Source of the DNA: Sphingopyxis sp. BE259
Lineage (GTDB): Bacteria; Pseudomonadota; Alphaproteobacteria; Sphingomonadales; Sphingomonadaceae
Reading direction: 5' to 3'
DNA: 64,000 nucleotides
Assembly (NCBI RefSeq): GCF_031457495.1
Contig: NZ_JAVDWM010000001.1
Span: forward strand, 601,001-665,000
This document shows, one piece after another, positions 15,140-25,200 of the stretch (positions within the stretch are counted from its first letter, which is position 1; each line of letters begins with the position of its first letter). The notes beneath the pieces are model-generated. The model was given only the letters and a program-made list of their open reading frames with translations, did no database searches and was not told where the DNA came from. Position numbers and translations under genes: made by a program.

Positions 15140-16938
15140 TCCGATATCTGATGCCGTTGGCGCTGCTGCTCGCGCCGCTCCCCGCGATTGCCGACGAAGC
15201 AGCGGTGCGCGCCCGGCCCGCGAGTGACGAGGTCATCTATTTTGTCCTCCCCGACCGGTTCGAGAACGGTGACGCCGCGAACGACAAAGGCGGGCTGAAG
15301 GGCGACCGGCTGGCAACGGGCTATGATCCGACCACCAAAGGCTTCTATCACGGCGGCGACCTCGCGGGGCTGACCAGGCGGCTCGACTATATCCAGGGGC
15401 TGGGCGCGACCGCGATCTGGTTCGCCCCGGTGTTCAGGAACAAGCCGGTGCAGGGGCCAAAGGGCGACGAGAGCGCGGGCTATCACGGCTATTGGGTGAC
15501 CGATTTTACCCAGGTCGATCCGCATTTCGGCAGCAACGCCGAATTCAAGGCCTTCGTCGATGCCGCGCACGCGCGCGGGATGAAGGTCTATATGGACATC
15601 ATCACCAACCACACCGCCGACGTGATCCGCTATCAGGAAGGCGAGGCCGAGGGTTTCCGTTACCGCAGCCTGGCCGACTACCCCTTTTCGCGGCGCGGCG
15701 GGCTGACCGGCCGGGCAATCAATCCGGGCTTTGCGGGCGACCATGTCGCCGATGCGGACAATTGGACAAAGCTGACCGATCCGGCGTTCGCCTACACCCC
15801 CGTCGTGCCGCAGGGCGAGGCGCAGGTGAAGGTTCCGGCGTGGCTCAACGACCCGATCTATTACCACAACCGCGGCAACAGCGACTGGGCTGGCGAATCG
15901 GCGCTTTATGGCGATTTTTCGGGGCTCGACGACCTTGCGACCGAAAACCCGCGCGTCGTCGCAGGGTTCATCGACATCTATGCCCGCTGGATCGACGAAT
16001 TCGGCATCGACGGCTTTCGCATCGACACCGCCAAGCATGTGAACCCCGAATTCTGGCGGGCGTTCGTCCCGGCGATGCAGGCGCGCGCCAAGGCGCGCGG
16101 CATCCCGAACTTCCACATTTTCGGCGAGGTCTATATCGACGGCGTCGATCCGGGGTCGCTCGCTGCCTATACCCACACCGCCGACCTGCCCGCGGTGCTC
16201 GATTTCAGCTTCGCGCGCGCCGCGATCGATACGGTCAGCGGGACCAAAGGGACCGACCAGTTTGGGCGGCTGTTCGACGGCGATGTACTCTACAAGGGCG
16301 GCGCCGACGCTGCACTCCAGCTGCCGACCTTCCTCGGCAACCATGACATGGGGCGCTTTGCAATGTTCGTGAAGGCGGCGAACCCCGGCGCGAGCGATGC
16401 CGAGCTGCTGCAACGCGTGATGCTGGGGCACAGTTTGATGCTGACGCTGCGCGGGGTGCCGACGATCTATTATGGCGACGAACAGGGGTTCGTGTCCGAC
16501 GGCAACGACCAGCTGGCGCGCGAAAATATGTTCGCGTCGAAGGTCGCGGTCTATAACGACAATGATCTGATCGGCACCGATGCGACGACCGCAACCGCGA
16601 GTTTCGATACCGCGCACCCCCTCTATCGCCATATCGCCGCACTCGCCGGCATTCGCCGCAAGACCCCGGCGCTGATGCGCGGCGGCACCAAGGTGCGCGC
16701 CTTTTCCGACAAGCCGGGACTGCTGGCGGTTTCGCGCTTCGATCCCGCGACGGGGCGCGAGGTCGTGCTCGCCTTCAATACGTCTGCAACACAATTGTCG
16801 GCGACGATTGCCATCGATATGAAAAGCACGGTCTTTACCGCGCTCAAAGGCGACTGCCCGGCCGCTGCTGCGGCACCGGGCAGCTTGCCGCTTACCCTTC
16901 CTCCCTTCGGCACCATCATCTGCCAGGCCAGCGAATAA
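15136..16938 (+). CDS. Exported alpha-amylase, glycoside hydrolase family 13
   Basis: A 600-residue secreted enzyme with a Sec signal peptide ending near residue 19 (IADE). The GH13 barrel shows all catalytic residues: nucleophile D297 in GFRIDTAKH, acid/base E331 in IFGEVY and the stabiliser D404 in GNHDMG. It probably breaks starch or maltodextrin in the periplasm after import through the receptor, releasing smaller oligosaccharides. The gene overlaps the halogenase stop by ATGA and is 13 bases ahead of the alpha-glucosidase, so translation is likely coupled. Exact specificity (neopullulanase or cyclomaltodextrinase-like versus amylase) cannot be decided from the motifs. Confidence 0.9.
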   Translation: MIRYLMPLALLLAPLPAIADEAAVRARPASDEVIYFVLPDRFENGDAANDKGGLKGDRLATGYDPTTKGFYHGGDLAGLTRRLDYIQGLGATAIWFAPVFRNKPVQGPKGDESAGYHGYWVTDFTQVDPHFGSNAEFKAFVDAAHARGMKVYMDIITNHTADVIRYQEGEAEGFRYRSLADYPFSRRGGLTGRAINPGFAGDHVADADNWTKLTDPAFAYTPVVPQGEAQVKVPAWLNDPIYYHNRGNSDWAGESALYGDFSGLDDLATENPRVVAGFIDIYARWIDEFGIDGFRIDTAKHVNPEFWRAFVPAMQARAKARGIPNFHIFGEVYIDGVDPGSLAAYTHTADLPAVLDFSFARAAIDTVSGTKGTDQFGRLFDGDVLYKGGADAALQLPTFLGNHDMGRFAMFVKAANPGASDAELLQRVMLGHSLMLTLRGVPTIYYGDEQGFVSDGNDQLARENMFASKVAVYNDNDLIGTDATTATASFDTAHPLYRHIAALAGIRRKTPALMRGGTKVRAFSDKPGLLAVSRFDPATGREVVLAFNTSATQLSATIAIDMKSTVFTALKGDCPAAAAAPGSLPLTLPPFGTIICQASE

Positions 16939-16951
16939 CCGGAACCCCAGC

Positions 16952-18595
16952 GTGACGACCAATCCCTCCCTTGTCCAAGACCAGCCTGCCACCACCGCGG
17001 CGACACCGTGGTGGAAGGGCGCGGCGATCTATCAGGTCTATCCGCGCAGCTTTGCCGATTCGAATGGCGATGGCATCGGTGACCTGGCGGGCATCACCGC
17101 GCGGCTCGATTACATCGCCTCGCTGGGGGTCGATGCGATCTGGCTGTCGCCCTTCTACCCCTCGCCAATGGACGATTTCGGGTATGACATCGCCGATTAT
17201 TGCGGGGTCGATCCGATCTTTGGCAGCCTTGCCGATTTCGACGCGCTGGTCACCCGCGCCCATGCGCTGGGGCTGAAGGTCACCACCGATTTGGTGTTCG
17301 CGCATACCTCCGACCAGCACAGCTGGTTCGGCGAAAGCCGCGCGAGTAGGGACAATCCCAAGGCCGACTGGTATGTCTGGGCCGACGCCAAGGCTGACGG
17401 GTCGCCGCCGACCAACTGGCAGTCGGTGTTTGGCGGCCCGGCGTGGACGTGGGACGCGCGGCGCGGCCAATATTATATGCACAATTTCCTCGGCACCCAG
17501 CCGCAGCTCAATGTGCACAATCGCGATGTGCAGGATGCACTGCTCGCTGTCGTGCGCTTCTGGCTCGACCGCGGCGTCGACGGGTTTCGTATCGATGCAA
17601 TCAATTTTGCGATGCACGACCCGGCCCTGCGCGACAATCCGCCAGCGCCGCCGTCGAACAAGGTCCGCACCCGGCCGTTCGATTTCCAGCAGAAAATCTA
17701 TAACCAGTCGCACCCCGACATCCCGCTGTTCCTCGAACGCATCCGCGCGCTGACCGATCAATATGACGGCAGCTTCACCGTCGCCGAAGTCGGCGGCGAC
17801 GATGCGGTGCGAGAAATGAAGTTGTTTACCGCGGGCACAAAACGGCTCGACAGCGCCTATGGCTTCGATTTCCTCTATGCCGACCGCCTGACCCCGCAAC
17901 TGGTGCGCGAAGCGGCTGAGCAATGGCCCGATACGCCGGGCGTCGGCTGGCCAAGTTGGGCGTTTGAGAACCACGACGCGCCGCGCGCGGTATCGCGCTG
18001 GACCCCCGATGGTGTCGATCCCGCCGCCTTTGCGCGGATGAAAATGGCGCTGCTGTGCGCCCTGCGCGGCAATATCATCATCTATAATGGCGAGGAACTC
18101 GGGCTCGATCAGGTCGAGATTCCGTTCGAACTGGTGCAGGATCCCGAGGCGCGCAAGAATTGGCCGCTCACCCTGTCGCGCGATGGCGCGCGCACCCCGC
18201 TGCCCTGGGCCGCAGGTGAGGACCATGCCGGTTTCTCCGCCGCCGATCCGTGGCTGCCGCTTGGCCCGGCGCACCGCGAACTGGCGGTCGACCGTCAGCA
18301 GGACGACGATCGCTCGCTGCTCAACCTGACGCGGCGGTTCGTCGCGTTGCGCGCCGCGCATCCGGCACTGCGCCTGGGCCGCGATGCCGGCTGGATTGCC
18401 GAGGGCGACCTGCTCGGTTTCGACCGTATCGCCGGGAACCAGCATCTGCGCTGCCTGTTCAACCTGGGCGGCGAGGCGATCGATATTGCCGCGCATGGCA
18501 AGGACGGCGACGTATTCATCGTGCTTAACGGCGCCGATCGGGCAACATTGCCGCCCGGCGGCGCGCTCTGGCTTGACATTAAAGGAACAAATTGA
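16952..18595 (+). CDS. Cytoplasmic alpha-glucosidase, glycoside hydrolase family 13 (GH13_23-like)
   Basis: A 547-residue enzyme without a signal peptide, so it acts in the cytoplasm on imported maltose or short oligosaccharides and yields glucose. It opens with the oligo-1,6-glucosidase/alpha-glucosidase signature WWKGAAIYQVYPRSFADSNGDG. The catalytic residues are D215 (GFRIDAINF), E279 (VAEVGG) and D342 (FENHDAPR). The start is a GTG at 16952; the ATG codons inside the barrel are too late. It lies 13 bases after the amylase gene and its stop overlaps the GH97 start by one base. The inner-membrane transporter that must supply its substrate is not in this window. Confidence 0.9.
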   Translation: MTTNPSLVQDQPATTAATPWWKGAAIYQVYPRSFADSNGDGIGDLAGITARLDYIASLGVDAIWLSPFYPSPMDDFGYDIADYCGVDPIFGSLADFDALVTRAHALGLKVTTDLVFAHTSDQHSWFGESRASRDNPKADWYVWADAKADGSPPTNWQSVFGGPAWTWDARRGQYYMHNFLGTQPQLNVHNRDVQDALLAVVRFWLDRGVDGFRIDAINFAMHDPALRDNPPAPPSNKVRTRPFDFQQKIYNQSHPDIPLFLERIRALTDQYDGSFTVAEVGGDDAVREMKLFTAGTKRLDSAYGFDFLYADRLTPQLVREAAEQWPDTPGVGWPSWAFENHDAPRAVSRWTPDGVDPAAFARMKMALLCALRGNIIIYNGEELGLDQVEIPFELVQDPEARKNWPLTLSRDGARTPLPWAAGEDHAGFSAADPWLPLGPAHRELAVDRQQDDDRSLLNLTRRFVALRAAHPALRLGRDAGWIAEGDLLGFDRIAGNQHLRCLFNLGGEAIDIAAHGKDGDVFIVLNGADRATLPPGGALWLDIKGTN

Positions 18596-20643
18596 TGCGG
18601 ACCCTGATTGCCACTGCCGCGCTGCTTGCCGCGACCGCGACCCCCGCGCTGGCGCAGGATGCGCGCCCGTCGCAGACCGCGACCTCGCCCGACGGCAGCC
18701 TGGTGCTCACCGTATCGACCGACAACGACCAGCGCCCGACCTGGTCATTGTCGCGCAAGGGCAAGCTGCTCATCGCGCCGTCGAAGCTGGGTTTCCTGAT
18801 GGCCGACCGCGTGGGGTTGCAACGCGGTTTTGCGATCGAGGGCGCCGACAAGGCCAGCGCCGACGGGCAATGGGAATTGCCGTGGGGCGAGCGCCGGTTC
18901 GTGCGCGATCACCATAATGAACTGCTGGTGCGGTTTCGCCAGCATGAAAGCTGGGGCGGCCATGCGCTCAACGTCCGCTTCCGGCTGTTCGACGACGGCA
19001 TCGGTTTTCGGTACGAGCTGCCCGAACAGGCGGGGCTGAAGACCGCCAAGATTGTCGATGAGATCACCGAATTCGACATCGCGGCGCCCGGCACCGCCTG
19101 GTGGATCACCGCGGGCGAGTGGAACCGCTACGAACAGATTTATCAAAAGACCCCGATCGATGCGGTCGCCACCGCGCACACGCCAATGACGATGCGGCTC
19201 GACGACGGCACCCATCTGGCGTTTCACGAAGCGGCGCTGGTCGATTATTCGGGCATGTGGCTGAAACGCGCCGAGGGGCGGCTGTTCCGTTCGACGCTGT
19301 CGCCCTCGTCGCGCGGGCCGCGCGTCATCCGCGACTTGCCGTTCAACACCCCCTGGCGCACGATCCGGATCACCGACGATGCCGCGGGACTCGTCGAAAG
19401 CGACCTGGAGCTTAACCTCAACGAACCCAATAAGCTCGGCGATGTCAGCTGGGTCAAGCCGATGAAATATATCGGCATCTGGTGGGGGATGATCCGCGGC
19501 GACTGGAGCTGGGCCGAGGGGCCGAACCATGGCGCAACCACCGCGCGGACCAAGCAATATATCGATTTCGCCGCCAAACATGGGTTCGGCGGGGTGCTGG
19601 TCGAGGGCTGGAACAAGGGCTGGGAAAGCAATTGGTTCGGGCATGGCGACGCCTATAGCTTTACCCAGGCCTATCCCGATTTTGACCTCAAGGCCGTGAC
19701 CGACCACGCCCGCAAAAAGGGCGTTACGCTGATCGGCCACCATGAAACCGGCGGCAACATCGCGGTCTATGAAGCGCAGCTTGAAGACGCCATGAAGCTC
19801 TATGGCGACCTCGGCGTCCGGGCGGTCAAGACCGGCTATGTCGCCGACGCGGGCGGGATTATCGCGCCAGGCGATGCGCCGGGCGAGACGCGCATGGAAT
19901 GGCACGACGGCCAGCGGCAGGTGCAGCATCATCAAAAGGTCGTCGAGACCGCGGCAAAATATAAGGTTGCGGTCAATCCGCACGAACCGGTCAAGGACAC
20001 CGGGTTGCGCCGGACTTACCCCAATTGGGTGGCGCGCGAGGGCGCACGCGGCATGGAATATAATAGCTGGAGCGCCTTTGCGAACGGCGGTCCCGACCAT
20101 GAGCCGACATTGGTCTATACGCGCATGTTGTCGGGGCCGATGGACTATACGCCCGGGGTCTTGAGCCTCGTCGGCGGCGAAGGGCGGCCGCACGCCTCGA
20201 CCCTTGCAAAGCAGCTGGGACTCTATCTTGCCATTTATTCGCCGATCCAGATGGCGGCCGACTTCATCGAAAATCTGGAAAAGCATCCGCGCGAGCTGGA
20301 GTTTATCAAGGTCGTTCCCGCCGATTGGGCCGACAGCCACCTGATCGCGGGTGAGGTTGGCGATTATGCGATTTTTGCGCGCAAGGACCGGAACAGCGCC
20401 GACTGGTATGTCGGCGGGGTCAACGACGGCACCGAACGCACGCTGACGCTGGGGTTCGACTTTCTCGACGCGGACAAGACCTACACCGCGACGATCTACA
20501 AGGATGGCGAAGGCGCGACCTATCTGACCGAAGCGCGGCACAAGATCGCCTATGAAACGATCAAGGTGAAGAAGGGCGATTCCTACAAGCTATGGCTCGC
20601 CCCCGGCGGCGGCGCGGCGATCCGGCTTCACCCAGCCAAGTAA
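18595..20643 (+). CDS. Exported GH97 alpha-glucosidase (SusB-like)
   Basis: A 682-residue glycoside hydrolase of family 97 with a Sec signal peptide (ALAQD near residue 20). Family landmarks are the (beta/alpha)8 core with HHETGG (E384), the NPHEPVKDTG segment (E464) and RGMEYN (E488), glutamates that act in catalysis and calcium binding in the Bacteroides inverting enzyme. It releases glucose from the non-reducing ends of alpha-glucans in the periplasm. The ATG at 18595 overlaps the upstream TGA and follows AAAGGA. It is the last gene of the locus; the 94 bp to the next gene hold no strong terminator that I can see. Confidence 0.9.
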   Translation: MRTLIATAALLAATATPALAQDARPSQTATSPDGSLVLTVSTDNDQRPTWSLSRKGKLLIAPSKLGFLMADRVGLQRGFAIEGADKASADGQWELPWGERRFVRDHHNELLVRFRQHESWGGHALNVRFRLFDDGIGFRYELPEQAGLKTAKIVDEITEFDIAAPGTAWWITAGEWNRYEQIYQKTPIDAVATAHTPMTMRLDDGTHLAFHEAALVDYSGMWLKRAEGRLFRSTLSPSSRGPRVIRDLPFNTPWRTIRITDDAAGLVESDLELNLNEPNKLGDVSWVKPMKYIGIWWGMIRGDWSWAEGPNHGATTARTKQYIDFAAKHGFGGVLVEGWNKGWESNWFGHGDAYSFTQAYPDFDLKAVTDHARKKGVTLIGHHETGGNIAVYEAQLEDAMKLYGDLGVRAVKTGYVADAGGIIAPGDAPGETRMEWHDGQRQVQHHQKVVETAAKYKVAVNPHEPVKDTGLRRTYPNWVAREGARGMEYNSWSAFANGGPDHEPTLVYTRMLSGPMDYTPGVLSLVGGEGRPHASTLAKQLGLYLAIYSPIQMAADFIENLEKHPRELEFIKVVPADWADSHLIAGEVGDYAIFARKDRNSADWYVGGVNDGTERTLTLGFDFLDADKTYTATIYKDGEGATYLTEARHKIAYETIKVKKGDSYKLWLAPGGGAAIRLHPAK

Positions 20644-20737
20644 ATCGCGCGCTTCGCCGCCGTATCTTTGCCATCGTTTACGCGGCTTTTACCAGTTCTG
20701 GTGCATGCCATTTCCCGATGTTTATGGCTGGGGATAA

Positions 20738-22096
20738 ATGATGGACAGCATGCGCGGACTGCTTTCGGGCAGCCACGACCAGGACGACGGGGCGATCGAT
20801 GCGCCCGCGTCGGTCGGTGTCGATGAACGGCGGATGCAGGTGCGCGCCTATAATTATTGGGCTTCGCTGCTCGCCGACCGCGCTTATCCGTCGGTCGAGG
20901 ATCTCGATCTGGAGGGCGCCGACTTCGGGTCGAACGCCGTGCTGCTCGACTTTACCGCCGGGGTCGAAAATCCCGGTATCGCCTTCGTCGGCGACCGGCT
21001 GCGCGAAGAATCGCAGATCGACGAGGATGTTCACTACATCAGCCAGATTCCGGGTCGCTCGCTGTTGTCGCGGCTGACCGACCATTATCTTCAGATCATC
21101 GCCAACCGCGCCCCGATCGGGTTCGAGGCCGAATTCGTCAACGATCGCGGCACGACGATCATGTATCGCGGCATCCTGCTGCCCTTCTCGTCCGACGACG
21201 ACACGATCGACTTCATCATGGGGGTGATCAACTGGAAGGAAGCGGTGCCCGCCGACCAGGCCGCCGAATTGCAGCTGTCGGTCGAACAGGCGCTGCGCAG
21301 CGCCGCCCCGCTGACCGCGCCGGTGCCGGTGTGGGCCGATGGCCCCGACAGCGAACATCTTGACGACGATGTCGCGCCCGATGGCGGTGGCGATGCGACC
21401 CCCGGCTTCGCCGCGCTGGTCGATGCGGCGGACATCGAAGTCGCCGCAGTTGGTGACGCCGACGACGTGCCGGTCGACGAACCCGGCGCCGATGCTGAAC
21501 TTGCCGACTGGCTGGCGCTGGCGCGCGAAACCGCCGAGCGGGCGATTGCTGCCGATAGCCGCAGCCGCGGGGCGCTGTATCAGGCGGTCGCCAAGGCGTG
21601 GGATTTCGCACTGGTCGCCCAGGCGCAGCCCGACGCCTTTGCGGCGCTGCTCGACGACGCCGGACTGGCGGCGCAGGAGCGCGCGCCGATGACGCCGGTC
21701 GTCAAGCTGGTGTTCGGCGCGACCTATGACAAGACGCGGCTGGCCGAATATGCTTGTGTACTGGGTCATGCCAAGGACGAAGGGGTTGGCCGCGGCGAAC
21801 TCGCCGCCTATCTCGATCGCTATCCGGGCGGGCTCAAGGGGCTGGTCAAGGATGCGCGCGCGCGCCGCAAGCCGGAGGGCGATGCAGGCGCCAAGGTCGA
21901 TGACAGGCTCGCCGCGCTCCGCACCGCGCATCCGGCGATCATCCTGGAGCATGACGCCGGCGGTGCCGAATTTGTCGTGCTGATCGCGCGCGCGATGCCG
22001 GGCGGGCATATCGGCATCGTCGCCAAGGCGGCGGATGATCCGGCGCTGATTGCCAAGCTGGCGAAGAAGGCGGTAGCGATCACGCCCGGTGCATGA
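20738..22096 (+). CDS. PAS-like domain protein of unknown function
   Basis: A 452-residue acidic cytoplasmic protein. The N-terminal 170 residues resemble the PAS_5-type sensory domain common in alphaproteobacteria (AYNYWASLLADRAYPSVEDL start, then GTTIMYRGILLPF and FIMGVINW strands). The middle is Asp/Ala-rich and probably disordered, and the C-terminal part is helical and charged (KLVFGATYDKTRLAEYACVLGHAKDEG). There is no kinase, cyclase or DNA-binding domain. It precedes the glutamate dehydrogenase gene by 165 bp on the same strand, but there is no direct evidence that they act together. Function unknown. Confidence 0.65.
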   Translation: MMDSMRGLLSGSHDQDDGAIDAPASVGVDERRMQVRAYNYWASLLADRAYPSVEDLDLEGADFGSNAVLLDFTAGVENPGIAFVGDRLREESQIDEDVHYISQIPGRSLLSRLTDHYLQIIANRAPIGFEAEFVNDRGTTIMYRGILLPFSSDDDTIDFIMGVINWKEAVPADQAAELQLSVEQALRSAAPLTAPVPVWADGPDSEHLDDDVAPDGGGDATPGFAALVDAADIEVAAVGDADDVPVDEPGADAELADWLALARETAERAIAADSRSRGALYQAVAKAWDFALVAQAQPDAFAALLDDAGLAAQERAPMTPVVKLVFGATYDKTRLAEYACVLGHAKDEGVGRGELAAYLDRYPGGLKGLVKDARARRKPEGDAGAKVDDRLAALRTAHPAIILEHDAGGAEFVVLIARAMPGGHIGIVAKAADDPALIAKLAKKAVAITPGA

Positions 22097-22261
22097 GAGG
22101 GCCGGCTGAGAGCGTTCACGCAACAGTCGATCCAAAAATTGAAATATTTTAACGCGGGCGCGCGAACGAGGTCTTGAGCCGCGCGCGTCACAGGCGCATA
22201 GGGTGGCGAGCGAACGGGCCCCCGCCGATCGTCGGCAGGGATCCCCGTCTTTTGGTTCGGG

Positions 22262-25200
22262 ATGCTGCACTTTATGCCACAAAATTCGTCCGCCACGCCG
22301 GAAACGGACACGCCCCCCACCGCCGCCAAAGTCCCCGCCAAAATCGCCGCCGCCTATCTGACGGCGCTGCGCGGCAGTGCGCTGCCCGGTGAGGGTGACG
22401 ACATGGACGCGGCCGCGCTGGCGGACGCCAGCCAGTTCGCCGGGCGCGCCTCGCTCGACCGTGCCGCCGAAACCCCGTCGCTGCTGCTCGAACCGATGGC
22501 CGCCGACGGCACCGACCGGCGGATGCGGCTGGTCATTGTCAACGACGACATGCCCTTTCTAGTCGATTCGACGTCGCAGATCGTTGCGGCGCAGGGGCTG
22601 GCGGTGCACCGCATCCTGCACCCTGTCGTCGCCGTGAAGCGCGATGCCAAGGGGCATTTGCTGGAAGCGGGTAGCGGGTCCGATCGCGAGTCGGTGATTT
22701 ATATGGAGCTGGAGCGCGGCGATGCGCGGGCGCGCCGCCGCCTGCTCGACGCGCTCGAAGCGGCGCTGCGCGATGTCCGCTCCGCGGTGCGCGACTGGCG
22801 TGCGATGCGCGCCGCGCTGCTCGCCGATGCCGCGATGCGGGTCGAGGGTGAGGCCGCCGAACTGCTGCGCTGGTTCGAGGGCGGGTCGATGACCCAGCTA
22901 GGCCACGAATGGCGCACCCGCGGCGGCCAGGCGCAGGATCCGTTGGGCGTCAGCGAAAGCGGCGAGAGCCAGCTCTTGTCGCCCGCCGCACTCGACGCAG
23001 CCTTTGCTTGGTTCGATGGCGGCGGCCAGGCGCCGCTGCTGATCAAGTCGAACCGGCTGTCGGCGGTCCATCGCCGCGTGCTGCTCGATCTGGTCATCGT
23101 TCCCGAACTCAAGGGCAAGAAGGTCGACCGGCTGTCGATCCACGCCGGACTGTGGACCAGCCAGGCGCTGTCGACCCCGCCCGCCAAGGTGCCGGTGTTG
23201 CGCGCACAGCTCGATGCGCTGATGACCAAATTCGGTTTCGATCCCACCGGCCACGCCGGCAAGGCGCTGGCGCACGCGCTGACCGCGCTGCCGCACGATC
23301 TGCTGATCGCGTTCGACGCTGCCTCGCTGGAAGAACTGGTGCTGACGTCGATGTCGATCACCGACCGTCCGCGGCCGAAGCTGGTCACGGTGCGCAGCGC
23401 GCTCGGCCGCCATCTGTTCGCATTCGTCTGGCTGCCGCGCGACGAGGTATCGACCGGGCGCCGCATCGCGGTCGAGGCGATGCTGGTGCGCGAAGCCAAA
23501 GCCGGGGTCATCGGCTGGACGATGGTGCTCGAGGATGGCGGCGCCGCCTTGCTACGCTACACGCTCGACCTGCGCAGCGGCGGCGTCGTGCCCGACACCG
23601 ATGCGCTCAACGCCCAGCTCGAACAGATGGTGCGCGGCTGGCAACCCGAGGTCGAGGCGGCGCTGGCCAAGCGCGGCGATCCGGGGCGTGCCGCGGCGCT
23701 GGCGGCGCGCTTTGCGCCGACCTTCCCGCCCAATTACCGCAACCTCTACAACCCCGAGGAAGCGGCGCGCGACATTCTGCGGCTGCGCGATCTCGACGCG
23801 ACAAATCCGCGCAGCGTCCGGCTGGCGAAAAAGAGTCTCGACGGCGACGACCGGCTGCGGCTCAAGGTTTACAGCGCGGTCGGGCCGCTCGCGCTGTCCG
23901 ACGTGGTTCCTGCGCTCGAACATTTCGGTTTCGAAGTGCTCGAGGAAATCCCGACCGCGCTCGGCCAGAGCCGCGCCCCAGGGATGGAAGCCGATGACGA
24001 ACCGCCGATCGTCATCCATGATTTCACCCTGCGTCTGCCCGCCACCGTCGATGAGCTCGCGTTGCTGCCCTACGCCGAGACGCTCGAAGGCGCGATTGCC
24101 GCGGTGCTCGGCGGCAAGGCCGAGAATGACGCATTCAACGAACTCGTGCTCACCAACCAGATCGATCCGGGTGCGATCGTCTGGCTGCGCGCCTGGTTCC
24201 GCTATCTGCGTCAGGGCGGGTCAGCGTACGGCATGGACACCGTCGTCAGCGCCCTGCGCCACGCCCCGGCGCTGACCGCGGCACTGATCGAGCGGTTCAG
24301 CGCGCTGCACGATCCCAAGGCGCGCGATGCCAAGCGCGCCGAGGTGCTGGAAGCCGAAATTCTGGCGGGCTTTGCCGACATCAAGTCGATCGACGAAGAT
24401 CGCATTCTGCGGCTGTTCCACGCGGTGATCGGCGCGACGCTGCGCACCAACGCCTTTGCCCCCGCCGCCGCCGAAGCACTGGCGTTCAAGATCGATTCCA
24501 GCCTCGTCCCTGGCCTGCCCAAACCGCTGCCATGGCGCGAAGTTTGGGTCTATTCGCCGCGGGTCGAGGGCATCCACCTGCGCGCCGGTCCCGTCGCGCG
24601 AGGCGGGCTGCGCTGGTCCGACCGCCGCGACGACTTCCGCACCGAAATCCTGGGGCTGATGAAGGCGCAGCGCGTGAAGAACGCCGTGATCGTGCCGACC
24701 GGCGCGAAGGGCGGCTTCTATCCCAAGGCGCTGCCCGACGTCGCACTCGACCGTGATGCGTGGTTCGCCGAGGGCACCGAATGCTACCGCATCTTCATCC
24801 GGTCGCTGCTGTCGATCACCGACAATCTGGTCGCGGGCAAGGTCGTGCATCCCTCGGGCGTCGTGATCCACGACGGTGACGATCCGTATTTTGTCGTTGC
24901 CGCCGACAAGGGCACCGCGACCTTCTCCGACGTCGCCAACGCACTGGCGATGGAGCGCGATTTCTGGCTCGGCGATGCCTTCGCCAGCGGCGGGTCGAAG
25001 GGTTATGACCACAAGGCGATGGGCATCACCGCCAAGGGCGCGTGGCTGTCGGTCCAGCGCCATTTCGCGGAAATGGGCGTCGATGTGCAGAGCGACACGA
25101 TCCGCGTCGTCGGCTGCGGCGACATGTCGGGTGACGTGTTCGGTAACGGGATGTTGCTGTCGAAGGCGATCCAGCTGGTCGCGGCGTTCGACCACCGCCA

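Noticed and set aside
22097..22261. Regulatory RNA upstream of gdhB
   Set aside because: Two small hairpins (GCCGATCGTCGGC and ATCCCCG/CGGGAT) can be drawn, but such stems are expected by chance at this GC content.
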